Virus record (IMG/VR): IMGVR_UViG_3300028388_000084
Location: 1 to 46,253 of that record
DNA from: a virus
Strand: one strand, 5' to 3'
DNA length: 46,253 nt
How positions within the stretch are numbered: position 1 is the first letter of the stretch; every line of letters begins with the position of its first letter. The position numbers and the translations under genes were made by a program. Below the pieces are notes generated by a model. That model made no database searches. It was not told where the DNA came from and worked only from the letters and a program-made list of their open reading frames with translations. Below, in pieces: positions 16,309 through 23,672 of the stretch.

Positions 16309-19290
16309 ATGGGCTTTAGGATTAACAGAGGTATCTTTCAGTTTAAGGACACTGCTTCCGATACATTCATCAACAAATTTAAGATTGCCGACAACGGTGA
16401 AATGGTTGAAGTTGACAAAGACGGAAATGCTGTAACCGCATATATGAGGGTTGGTGATAAAGCCACTGATGCCGATAAACTCGATGGTGTAAACTCTTCT
16501 CAATTTCTTCGTTCCGATGCATCTGACAATGTAACTGGTCATACTGAGTGGCAGGATGGATATGAAGTTCGTTTAGGCAATAGCGCTGATTTTAGAATGC
16601 AGTTCAATGGGAGTCACACGTATTTCCGTAACTACAACCATGGAAATGGTAACATATACTTTCAAGGCGAGGACACAGCAGGTGCTAATCACGCACTGCT
16701 TTATATGTTCACTGCTAACACAAGACCTTATGTGAGTTTGTATGAAGATGGCGGTGAGAGATTTAAAACTACAAGCGCAGGTGTTGAGGTATTAGGAGAT
16801 GCGTATATTAATCAAGGGCGTATTCACATAAAACGTGGTACAGGTTTAACCCATGCAGAGTGGGAAGACGATAGCACTGCAAACGGTAGAGCGCAACTTA
16901 TTCTTGACTCTCACTACTCCGACCTTATCATCGCATCAAGAAACGCAAACTCCAATAAGCACGGTTCTACTTTAACTCTTGCTACACAAAGCACATCTAC
17001 TAATGATGTTGCAAAATGGGTTATCGGTCAAGGTCAGTATCAAGAAGGCGCACATATCATGGCGTTTGCTTATGGAGTTAATCAAACAAACCCACACAGT
17101 ATTCTTGGTACAGATAACGCATATGCAGAGATGCTTATTACCAATGGGGCAGGTGTTTGGTCAAGAAATGGTTTTTCTGGAGACCTTTCTGGAAATGCTG
17201 CTACTGCAACTACGGCAAGAGACTTAGGGTCTAGTTATACTGCTGACGATTGGTTTAGAGCAACAGGTGATAACAATCACATTAAGTTTTACGGTAACAG
17301 CCGTCAAATGATGTGGCGTACCGATGGTGTAACTGAAGCGTATTCCGGATTAGGAGGTTATCCATTTGTATGGAACTATAACGGCAGCGGCAGTGGCAAC
17401 AGGATAATGTTACTCGCTACAGATGGTAGATTATGGACTGGCAGATATGGTTGGTTAGACACTGCATTTGATGCAGCAGGAGAAGCGCAAGGAGTACACA
17501 CTCGAATTGACGAAGATATAATTCCTACTATTACCGCAGCACAGTCTACAGCAGATACAGCGGTAGGAAAAGCGGATACAGCACAAGCCGATGCGAACAA
17601 AGCATTACAGGGACTTATTGCAGTAGGTGACGCAGCGGATGCAGCGCAGGCTACGGCAGATAGCAAATTAGGATTAACCGCTAAAGCTGCTGATTCAAAT
17701 CTATTAGATGGTATTGACAGCGGAAGATTCTTTAGAAGAATAGGAGCTAAAAACGCAACAGCAGGAGCAGGATGGATTACCGTTGCTTCTTGTACAAGTG
17801 CAAGATTTAGCGGTGAAGTATATGTTACAGATGGAGAGAGTGGTGACCACGCTTTTATCCGTATTCATTGGATGCGTAGCTATGCAGATTCTAATTTTGT
17901 AGTTTTAAATTGTGGCGGACACGCAAATAGAATTACAGGGGCAAGAGTATTATATCAAACTTCTGATAATACATATGGAACAAAACTGCTTCAAGTATAT
18001 GTAACTACATCTTCTAACTACTATGTACGTGTTCATCAAGAAGGTGACACTCCAAACTTTGGAACGGTAGACGCTGTAACTCCTGTCGTTGAGAATACAA
18101 AGTCTGGATACGCTCTACACGGAAATGAACTTACAAACTTAGATGCTGTGTCTCTCGCAGCAGAAGAAGGTATTCGTGTAGGAGGAACAGCATTTATAAA
18201 CTCAATTAACTCTACAGGAGGAGATATTCAAAACGCAAAGGGTTCTTACCTGCACTTAGGTGGATGGGCTGTAGGTCGGACACACGCATCAGCAGTTCTT
18301 GTAAACACAGCATACAGAGCAGATTATGCTACAAGTCTGTTTAACGAAAACATTTCAAGGTTTACTAACGATGCTAATTACCTCACACAAGATGCGCTAA
18401 CATCTGTAGAAGAAGGTTTAAGAGCAGAAATTAACACAGCACAAACTACTGCTGATAGCAAATTAGGTGCTACAGCCAAAGCAGTAGACTCAGACAAACT
18501 TGACGGCTACGATTGGGGACAGTCTGGTAAGAATGTACGTGCTACTGAGTTCTATGCTGACAACTGGTTTAGAAACTACAACAGCGGTGAAGGTCTCTTC
18601 AACCAAGCAACAGGTCAGCACTTTTACTCTGATGATGATGATTATTGGAATATTGCTGGTGGTACTGCCGCAAATGGGCTTAGATTCCGTGATAATCACG
18701 CAGGTACTGTTCGTGGATATGTTTATGCAAACAGTTCTAACCAAGTAGGCTTCTTAGATGCTGGAGGTACATGGGCAATCAAACACGTTAACGACTCGCA
18801 CACAGAGTTCCAAGACGCTGGTGAAAAAGTGTTTAGTGTTGGTCAAGGTGGTCATGGTTCTAACTACGGAACAGTTTCTACACACGGAAATGGTCGTGGA
18901 GGCTGGGAAGGCTATTCTATCAATGAGCGTTTCGTATGGATGTCTTCTGGTGCTACATTATGTGGTATGTATAATGACATGGACAATGAGTGGATGACTA
19001 TTTGGAGAAGAAATGGTTCTACAGAGTTAATGCACAATGGGGCAAAGAAACTTGAAACAACAGCTAATGGTGCATCAGTAACAGGCACTATGTATGCAAC
19101 AGCATTCTCTGGAGATGGTTCTGGATTGACAAACATTCCTATTCCAGCACCTTCTATTCCAGCATTTATATTTGGTATGGAGAATACAGAGATGACTTCT
19201 GTGGAAATTACCGATAGAGGGGAGATAAGGTTTAACCTTGCGAACGGACAGGCTATATACCTTGATGGTATTAGACCATCAGTTAGATAA
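16309..19290 (+). CDS. Second long tail fibre
   Basis: A 993-residue fibre starting one base after the first one stops. It shares with that fibre the DKLDGxxSSxFLR and AADSNLLDGIDSGRFFR modules (residues about 51 and 458; another variant near 723). The region 380-455 is an Ala-rich helical stretch (AQSTADTAVGKADTAQ), as in shaft coiled coils. The end has AFSGDGSGLTNIPIP, a common fibre motif, then a small tip domain closing in IYLDGIRPSVR. It probably assembles with, or is an alternative to, the 1304-residue fibre. Confidence 0.75.
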   Translation: MGFRINRGIFQFKDTASDTFINKFKIADNGEMVEVDKDGNAVTAYMRVGDKATDADKLDGVNSSQFLRSDASDNVTGHTEWQDGYEVRLGNSADFRMQFNGSHTYFRNYNHGNGNIYFQGEDTAGANHALLYMFTANTRPYVSLYEDGGERFKTTSAGVEVLGDAYINQGRIHIKRGTGLTHAEWEDDSTANGRAQLILDSHYSDLIIASRNANSNKHGSTLTLATQSTSTNDVAKWVIGQGQYQEGAHIMAFAYGVNQTNPHSILGTDNAYAEMLITNGAGVWSRNGFSGDLSGNAATATTARDLGSSYTADDWFRATGDNNHIKFYGNSRQMMWRTDGVTEAYSGLGGYPFVWNYNGSGSGNRIMLLATDGRLWTGRYGWLDTAFDAAGEAQGVHTRIDEDIIPTITAAQSTADTAVGKADTAQADANKALQGLIAVGDAADAAQATADSKLGLTAKAADSNLLDGIDSGRFFRRIGAKNATAGAGWITVASCTSARFSGEVYVTDGESGDHAFIRIHWMRSYADSNFVVLNCGGHANRITGARVLYQTSDNTYGTKLLQVYVTTSSNYYVRVHQEGDTPNFGTVDAVTPVVENTKSGYALHGNELTNLDAVSLAAEEGIRVGGTAFINSINSTGGDIQNAKGSYLHLGGWAVGRTHASAVLVNTAYRADYATSLFNENISRFTNDANYLTQDALTSVEEGLRAEINTAQTTADSKLGATAKAVDSDKLDGYDWGQSGKNVRATEFYADNWFRNYNSGEGLFNQATGQHFYSDDDDYWNIAGGTAANGLRFRDNHAGTVRGYVYANSSNQVGFLDAGGTWAIKHVNDSHTEFQDAGEKVFSVGQGGHGSNYGTVSTHGNGRGGWEGYSINERFVWMSSGATLCGMYNDMDNEWMTIWRRNGSTELMHNGAKKLETTANGASVTGTMYATAFSGDGSGLTNIPIPAPSIPAFIFGMENTEMTSVEITDRGEIRFNLANGQAIYLDGIRPSVR

Positions 19291-19294
19291 TTAT

Positions 19295-19302
19295 TAACTT
19301 TG
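19295..19302 (+). promoter_or_regulatory. -7 box TAACTTTG before 19325
   Basis: Exact TAnnTTTG match just after the second fibre gene, 22 nt before the next ATG, with an A-rich leader. Confidence 0.5.
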
Positions 19303-19324
19303 TAAAACATAAAACAAAACAAAA

Positions 19325-19684
19325 ATGGCTTTAACAAAATCAGTTGAAAAATTTGGCAGCACGTTTGACAGCGCATACCACAGAATCACAAATGTGGATT
19401 ACTACGTAAACGAGTACGAGTACGTACAGATGGTAGAACAAGCACCAGATGCAGACGGTAACCCAACTCCACCAGTTGAGGAAACGGTATTGCAAGTAGA
19501 AAAAAGAGCTAACGTAACCGTTAAGTCTTACGTTGATGCTGATGCTCGTACAGCACTTGCAGAACCGCTTTCAAGCAAAGTATACAGCTTTGAACCAGAC
19601 TGGACTGCTACTGACAATGTACTTGCTCAAGCTTACGCTCACCTAAAGACTCTACCAGAGTTTGACGGAGCTGCTGATGCTTAA
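19325..19684 (+). CDS. Fibre-linked conserved small protein
   Basis: A 119-residue acidic protein. It has AYHRITNVDYYVNEYEYV near the start, then VTVKSYVDADARTALAEPL, and closes with AQAYAHLKTLPEFDGAADA. I know this layout, with AYxHLKTLPEFxxAxD at the end, from many phage proteins placed beside fibre and tail genes, where the exact job is unclear. A role in fibre assembly or as a small virion component is likely. It has its own promoter box and is followed by a palindrome/promoter element. Confidence 0.55.
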   Translation: MALTKSVEKFGSTFDSAYHRITNVDYYVNEYEYVQMVEQAPDADGNPTPPVEETVLQVEKRANVTVKSYVDADARTALAEPLSSKVYSFEPDWTATDNVLAQAYAHLKTLPEFDGAADA

Positions 19685-19690
19685 GACAAC

Positions 19691-19722
19691 TTGACAGATT
19701 AATCTGTTTTGTATTATATTTG
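19691..19722 (+). promoter_or_regulatory. Promoter with -33 TTG, palindrome and TATATTTG
   Basis: The fullest host-type promoter in the window: TTG at 19691-19693, a 21-nt spacer and TATATTTG at 19715-19722. The spacer contains the perfect 14-bp palindrome ACAGATTAATCTGT (19694-19707) followed by TTTT, which could be a weak terminator for the gene before or an operator. The gene start is at 19753. Confidence 0.6.
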
Positions 19723-19752
19723 TATCGTTGAATTCAATAAAACTTAAACATT

Positions 19753-20016
19753 ATGGCTGACGCTAAGAAAATTACGCAGGAAGAACTTGAGGCAGTACGC
19801 CTCGCAGTATCTAACTTCAACCGTGCTAAAGCAGCACTCGGTGACTTGGAATACGACAAGTCTAAACTACTAACCCAAGTAGCTGAACTCGAAGGTACTT
19901 TGCAAGCAGAGCAAAAGAAACTCGAAGATGCTTACGGTAGCATTACCGTTAACTTGGAAACAGGTGAGTACGAGGAAACTGCTGAAGAAGCAAAAATGGA
20001 AGTGGTTGAGGAATAA
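19753..20016 (+). CDS. Small coiled-coil protein
   Basis: An 87-residue acidic protein. Residues 8-62 form two long helices separated by a short turn (AVSNFNRAKAALGDL; VAELEGTLQAEQKKLEDAYG), and the end is a small strand motif SITVNLETGEYEE plus an acidic tail. This helical hairpin with a YGxxxVNLETGEYE end recurs in phages of Bacteroidota, possibly as a chaperone or virion-associated protein. It is a single-gene unit between a promoter and a strong terminator, suggesting high, independently set expression. Confidence 0.5.
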   Translation: MADAKKITQEELEAVRLAVSNFNRAKAALGDLEYDKSKLLTQVAELEGTLQAEQKKLEDAYGSITVNLETGEYEETAEEAKMEVVEE

Positions 20017-20036
20017 AACCTAACAAGCTTACACTC

Positions 20037-20068
20037 AAGGGGTTACAGAAATGTAGCCCCTTTTTTTT
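20037..20068 (+). terminator. Terminator before 20083, GTTACA/TGTAG type
   Basis: Stem AAGGGG...CCCCTT with an inner TACA/TGTA pair around a GAAA loop, then eight T residues. It closely resembles the terminator at 25963-25995, including the loop and the following promoter. Confidence 0.8.
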
Positions 20069-20069
20069 A

Positions 20070-20077
20070 TACCTTTG
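20070..20077 (+). promoter_or_regulatory. -7 box TACCTTTG, 5 nt from ATG
   Basis: Exact TAnnTTTG match that starts within two bases of the terminator T-tract and ends five bases before the ATG at 20083, predicting a leaderless mRNA. Confidence 0.6.
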
Positions 20078-20082
20078 TGTTT

Positions 20083-20376
20083 ATGAAAGCGAAGAAAAAA
20101 GATTCACGTTTAGAAAGAGCAGGTGTCTCTGGTTATAACAAACCAAAGCGTACACCTAACCATCCTAAAAAGTCACATATTGTAGTGGCTAAGCAAGGAG
20201 ATAAAATCAAAACCATTCGTTTCGGAGAGCAAGGTGCTTCTACAGCAGGTAAGCCAAAGTCTGGTGAGTCTGACCGCATGAAGAAGAAAAGAGCATCATT
20301 CAAGGCTAGACATAGAAAGAATATAGCTAAAGGCAAGATGTCTGCGGCTTGGTGGTCTTCAAAAGTTAAATGGTGA
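20083..20376 (+). CDS. Basic conserved phage protein, MKAKKK leader
   Basis: A 97-residue, highly basic protein from the ATG at 20083; the in-frame GTG at 20077 is part of the promoter box. After the MKAKKK leader it has KKSHIVVAKQGDKIKTIRFGEQG (about 30-52) and ends with SFKARHRKNIAKGKMSAAWW and KVKW. The order VxAKxGxKxKxIRFGxxG then SFKARHxxNIxxGKxSAxYW is familiar from many phage small proteins; its function is unknown but the composition suggests DNA or virion binding. It overlaps the HNH gene by 7 bp. Confidence 0.6.
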   Translation: MKAKKKDSRLERAGVSGYNKPKRTPNHPKKSHIVVAKQGDKIKTIRFGEQGASTAGKPKSGESDRMKKKRASFKARHRKNIAKGKMSAAWWSSKVKW

Positions 20377-20873
20377 GTGTAGAATATCCATATAAAGGAG
20401 AAGATGGACGTTGGTATAAACCCTGTCCTAGCTGTGGAGAAGAGCAATCTTATCTAAGGCATAGCTATGCTTTATCATCATACAATGATGGCAAAGAGTG
20501 TAAGTCTTGTTCTAACAAAAGACCTGAAAATAACGCTCACAAAGGCTGGGTTAAAGACGTTCTAAGAACTTCTTTTTGCTATAAGTATGAAGCACAAGCT
20601 GATTTAAGAGGGTTAGACTGGGGGGTTACTTTTGAGTACTTAGCAGACTTGTTAATTGAGCAGGACTTTAAATGCGCTTTAACAGGATGGGATATTGACG
20701 CTATGGAGGTAAACAAAAATACAGCTTCCTTAGACAGGATAGATTCATCAAAAGGATACATTGAAGGTAATATTCATTGGGTTCACAAGATGGTTAATAT
20801 GAGTAAACAGAGTTACACTCAAGAAGAATTTATTGAGATGTGTACAGCTGTTGCAAACAAAGTAAAGTGGTAG
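20370..20873 (+). CDS. HNH-type homing endonuclease
   Basis: A 167-residue protein. The N-terminal part has a zinc-ribbon pair CPSCG (about 18-22) and CKSC (about 47-50). The C-terminal part has the HNH-fold lead-in DFKCALTGWDI (about 103-113), then ASLDRIDSSKGYIEGNIHW (118-137) and a final helix. The LDRIDSSKGYxxGNxxWxH segment is the usual active-site hairpin and helix of free-standing phage HNH endonucleases. It probably is a selfish gene that spreads within phage genomes. It starts inside the end of the preceding gene (ATGGTGA). Confidence 0.7.
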   Translation: MVSVEYPYKGEDGRWYKPCPSCGEEQSYLRHSYALSSYNDGKECKSCSNKRPENNAHKGWVKDVLRTSFCYKYEAQADLRGLDWGVTFEYLADLLIEQDFKCALTGWDIDAMEVNKNTASLDRIDSSKGYIEGNIHWVHKMVNMSKQSYTQEEFIEMCTAVANKVKW

Positions 20874-21260
20874 ATGCATTCGTATAAGAAAGGGTTAGAA
20901 AGATTCAAGGAACTATTTTGGTACAGCGACTCAGAGCCTAATGAGGTTCTAATTGCGTTCTGTCATATGATTGCTTTACCGGCAACCATGATTGTCGAGT
21001 TCCACACACCTAACCGTTTCCTATGTCTAGGCGCTATCCTAGCAGGTATGTTTCAGATGTGGGCAGTTTTATGGAACGGTACACTAAGAATGAGACTACT
21101 GGCTGTGCAGATTGCATCACTCGTGGCTATCATGACCGTAATCAATCTGATACAAACCAATATCATCGGAGGCTCTAACGTGGGATGGGTTATAATCTGT
21201 CTATTCGCTTTTTGGAATACCGTCAGAGTGTTCAAGGAAAAACTAGACAAGGGTGTTTAA
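20874..21260 (+). CDS. Four-TM membrane protein, paralogue A
   Basis: A 128-residue protein with about four hydrophobic helices: EVLIAFCHMIALPATMIVEF, FLCLGAILAGMFQMWAVLW, LLAVQIASLVAIMTVINLI and VGWVIICLFAFWNTVRVF. A conserved lead-in FWYSDSEPNE precedes the first helix. The next gene has the same plan and lead-in, so they are tandem duplicates. The start is the ATG directly after the HNH stop. It could be a holin-like, superinfection-exclusion or membrane-modifying protein; I do not recognise a family. Confidence 0.5.
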   Translation: MHSYKKGLERFKELFWYSDSEPNEVLIAFCHMIALPATMIVEFHTPNRFLCLGAILAGMFQMWAVLWNGTLRMRLLAVQIASLVAIMTVINLIQTNIIGGSNVGWVIICLFAFWNTVRVFKEKLDKGV

Positions 21261-21618
21261 GAACGTAAAGAACATATGGACTTATAGCGATAGCCAGCCT
21301 ACTGAACTTACATTATCTATGGCGCTAATGATACTCGCTCCTATTGCTACAGCTTTAGAGATAGGGTTTATGCCGGTGTATCAACTTATGCTTATCGCAG
21401 CAGGTGTTTATCAGTTTATATGTGTAGCTAAAGGTGAGCTTTCTTGCCGCATTAGAGCGTCTGTTATTACATTCGGTTTATACGCTACAAGTCTAATGAT
21501 GTACTTACTTACGATTGGATTACCGTCTCCATCTCATTACGGATGGGTGTTATTAGTAATTTCTTCGTTCAGCAGCCTTAAAAGATTAAAAACAGAACAG
21601 CTACACCGAAATGGATAA
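21253..21618 (+). CDS. Four-TM membrane protein, paralogue B
   Basis: A 121-residue protein starting at a GTG that overlaps the previous stop by 8 bp. It has the same plan as its neighbour: a YSDSQPTEL lead-in (about residues 11-19), then about four hydrophobic helices and a short basic tail. Matching features include the spacing of the helices and a GWVxLxxSFxSLxR or GWVIICLFAFWNTVR segment at the last helix. The pair may form a hetero-oligomer. It is coupled to the next gene by an 8-bp overlap. Confidence 0.5.
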   Translation: MFKNVKNIWTYSDSQPTELTLSMALMILAPIATALEIGFMPVYQLMLIAAGVYQFICVAKGELSCRIRASVITFGLYATSLMMYLLTIGLPSPSHYGWVLLVISSFSSLKRLKTEQLHRNG

Positions 21619-21922
21619 TATCACACAAATAGTAGTAACACTTGCCACCGTTGCTGGGTCGGCAGGTATATGGAAATTCTTTGAGGCTCGTCTTAGAGTT
21701 AAGTCTGAAGAAAAGAAATCGGAATTAGAAAACAGTGATGGAGTGCAATACAGAGACGACTTGAAGAACAGAGTAAGAAATTTAGAGTCATTGTTAGCGC
21801 AATCTGCTGACGAGAAAGACGAGCTTAGAGAGCAGGTATTGCAGCTCACAGCTGAGGTTCACGCACTTCGTGTGAAGGTAGACTTCCTCTCAAAAGAGAA
21901 CGAGAGGCTAAAGAATAAATAA
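21611..21922 (+). CDS. TM plus coiled-coil protein (i-spanin/holin-like plan)
   Basis: A 103-residue protein. Residues 4-24 form a membrane helix (ITQIVVTLATVAGSAGIWKFF), then a charged coiled coil runs from about 30 to the end (NRVRNLESLLAQSADEKDEL; LRVKVDFLSKENERLKNK). The plan resembles an Rz-type inner-membrane spanin or a small membrane-anchored structural protein. It is coupled to the two four-TM proteins, so the three may act as one membrane complex. The lysis cassette is 22 kb away, which argues against a standard spanin. Confidence 0.5.
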   Translation: MDNITQIVVTLATVAGSAGIWKFFEARLRVKSEEKKSELENSDGVQYRDDLKNRVRNLESLLAQSADEKDELREQVLQLTAEVHALRVKVDFLSKENERLKNK

Positions 21923-21967
21923 GTAACTTAGCAGCTCGTTTTTGTCTAACTTTTACACCTTAAAATT

Positions 21968-22069
21968 ATGAGCGACAGCTTTGCAGATTTCGTCAATGAA
22001 TTAGAAACAGCAGAACAACCAACCTGTAATCTTGAAAACCCAGAAGAATGTGAAGCTTGTGGTAGCTAA
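21968..22069 (+). CDS. 33-aa acidic Cys-containing mini-protein
   Basis: A 33-residue frame starting after an A-rich TAAAATT context and ending 3 nt before the next ATG. The first half is a helix (SFADFVNELETAE); the second holds three Cys residues (CNLENPEECEACGS), which could bind a metal. The spacing to the next gene and the clean start context favour a real gene. I see no known family. Confidence 0.45.
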   Translation: MSDSFADFVNELETAEQPTCNLENPEECEACGS

Positions 22070-22072
22070 ATT

Positions 22073-22462
22073 ATGAGTACCGCTAAAAAATCAAATCCAG
22101 AAAAATGGAAACGCATAGTAGCAGCAGTAAAGGCTGGTACTAAAGGTGGTCGTGCTGGTCAGTGGTCTGCTCGTAAAGCACAGATTGCTGTAGCTCGTTA
22201 CAAAAAGTCTGGAGGAGGTTACAAGGGCAAGAAGAAAGCTTCTAACAGCTTAAGCAAATGGAGTAAGCAAAAGTGGAGAACGTCAGACGGAAGTAAGTCT
22301 GAAGGGAAAAAGAGATACTTACCAGATGCGGCTTGGAAGGCGTTAAGCCCAGCGGAAAAAAGAGCTACCAACAGAGCGAAAGCTAAGGGTAACAAAAAAG
22401 GTAAACAGTTTGTTAATCAGCCTAAATCTATTGCTAAAAAAGTACGGAGATTTAGAAAATAG
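22073..22462 (+). CDS. DUF5872-like basic protein
   Basis: A 129-residue, strongly basic protein. It has KPEKWKR-like NPEKWKRIVAAVK (about 8-20), then GQWSARKAQIAVARYKKSGGG (30-50), LSKWSKQKWRTSDG (60-75), RYLPDAAWKALSPAEKRATN (83-103) and GKQFVNQPKSIAKKVR (111-126). This series matches the DUF5872 family as I remember it, found in phages and large viruses. The function is not known; its charge suggests DNA binding. It is the last gene before the terminator that separates the accessory cluster from scaffold and capsid. Confidence 0.65.
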   Translation: MSTAKKSNPEKWKRIVAAVKAGTKGGRAGQWSARKAQIAVARYKKSGGGYKGKKKASNSLSKWSKQKWRTSDGSKSEGKKRYLPDAAWKALSPAEKRATNRAKAKGNKKGKQFVNQPKSIAKKVRRFRK

Positions 22463-22482
22463 TCTAATACACTGATAAACAG

Positions 22483-22511
22483 AGGGGTGCAAGTAATTGT
22501 ATCCCTTTTTT
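22483..22511 (+). terminator. Terminator before scaffold gene
   Basis: About 10 bp of stem (AGGGGTGCAA 22483-22492 with TTGTATCCCT 22497-22506, two G-T pairs) around a GTAA loop, then a T-tract to 22511. Confidence 0.75.
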
Positions 22512-22514
22512 ATT

Positions 22515-22522
22515 TAATTTTG
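22515..22522 (+). promoter_or_regulatory. -7 box TAATTTTG before scaffold and capsid genes
   Basis: Exact TAnnTTTG match 28 nt before the ATG at 22551 and directly after the terminator T-tract. It should drive scaffold and major capsid transcription. Confidence 0.6.
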
Positions 22523-22550
22523 CATTGTATACTAATTCAATTTAAGACAT

Positions 22551-23660
22551 ATGAGTGATTTGAATAATGACTTGGAAGCAATGGTTGGTCAGATGGGGAT
22601 GAATATTTCCGAAGAACCAACTGAGAATAATGAGCCTGCAACTGCAACTCAAGAGACTCCAGAAGAACCTGTGGCGGTAGAGTCACAACAGTCTCAAGAG
22701 CCTGCACAGGCAGAACCTCAGTCTGCGGCTGCTGAACCAGAAGAGCCGCAAAGTTCTTTACAAGACGATGATTCTGAATTATCAGAAGAGGAATTGGAAG
22801 CTACTATCCTTCAATACATGAGCGAAAGGCTTGGTAGAGAAGTAAACAGCTTTGATGACTTTATTGATAATCAAAATACGTCTACAGAAATCGATGAGCG
22901 TGTAGCTGCGATTAACGAGTTTGTTAGACAGACTGGTCGTGACCCTCAAGATTGGTTTACTTACCAAGCGATGAACCCATCCGAAATGGATGATATGTCT
23001 GCTGTTAAAAATCAATTGAAGAATCAGTACGGAGACCTTTCTGAATCAGACTTAAACCTACTTATTGAAAACAAGTACAAACTGGACGCAGATTTGTATG
23101 ATGATAACGAGGTTCGTTTAGCGCAGATTCAGCTTAAGATGGATGCGGACAAAGCGAGACAAGAGATTGAAGACTTGCGTTCACAGTACGCTGTTCCACA
23201 ACGTGAGGAGCAACAGATTGACGAACCAGAAAGCTTTATCGATGAGCAATGGATAAACAACATGTCTGCCGAAGTCGATGCCTTAGAAGGTATTGAGTTT
23301 GAGGTATCAAAAGACAAGTCGTTTACTTTTGGTCTTGATGATTCCTACAAGTCGGAACTCAAGTCTAAAAACGAGAATATTGAAGACTTCTTCTCAGCTT
23401 ACACTGACGAAACAGGTAACTGGAACTTCGAAAAATGGAACATGCACCAAGCTGTATTGGACAATATCGAAACGATAGTCCGTTCAGCTTACCAGCAGGG
23501 ACTTGGCGAAGGTCAGAGAGGATTAGTTGATAAAGCTGCCAATGTGCAGACATCACAGCCTTCTCAAGCAGGAAATACTGGAAACAATGTGAAAAGCTTA
23601 GAAGAACAAGTCAAGCAAGCTCTCGGAATGAATGATAATGGATTGACTTTTAAAATCTAA
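22551..23660 (+). CDS. Probable scaffolding protein
   Basis: A 369-residue acidic protein placed just before the major capsid gene, the usual place for a scaffold. Residues 15-85 are low-complexity and rich in Glu, Gln, Pro and Ala. The middle is charged and helical, with EEELEATILQYMSERLG near 80-96 and QIQLKMDADKARQEIEDL near 190-207. The C-terminal 25 residues contain a helix LEEQVKQALGM, which could bind the capsid shell. High acidity and helical content fit scaffolds. No protease domain is seen, so the scaffold may exit intact. Confidence 0.65.
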   Translation: MSDLNNDLEAMVGQMGMNISEEPTENNEPATATQETPEEPVAVESQQSQEPAQAEPQSAAAEPEEPQSSLQDDDSELSEEELEATILQYMSERLGREVNSFDDFIDNQNTSTEIDERVAAINEFVRQTGRDPQDWFTYQAMNPSEMDDMSAVKNQLKNQYGDLSESDLNLLIENKYKLDADLYDDNEVRLAQIQLKMDADKARQEIEDLRSQYAVPQREEQQIDEPESFIDEQWINNMSAEVDALEGIEFEVSKDKSFTFGLDDSYKSELKSKNENIEDFFSAYTDETGNWNFEKWNMHQAVLDNIETIVRSAYQQGLGEGQRGLVDKAANVQTSQPSQAGNTGNNVKSLEEQVKQALGMNDNGLTFKI

Positions 23661-23672
23661 AAATAAGTAAAA

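Noticed and set aside
12393-19290. One fibre gene split by a stop or frameshift
   Set aside because: The first protein ends with a proper C-terminal beta domain and the second starts one base later with its own ATG, so two coupled genes are more likely than a broken one.
18912-19376. 154-codon minus-strand frame across the end of the second fibre gene
   Set aside because: Overlaps the fibre tip and the following promoter and gene; composition is not protein-like.
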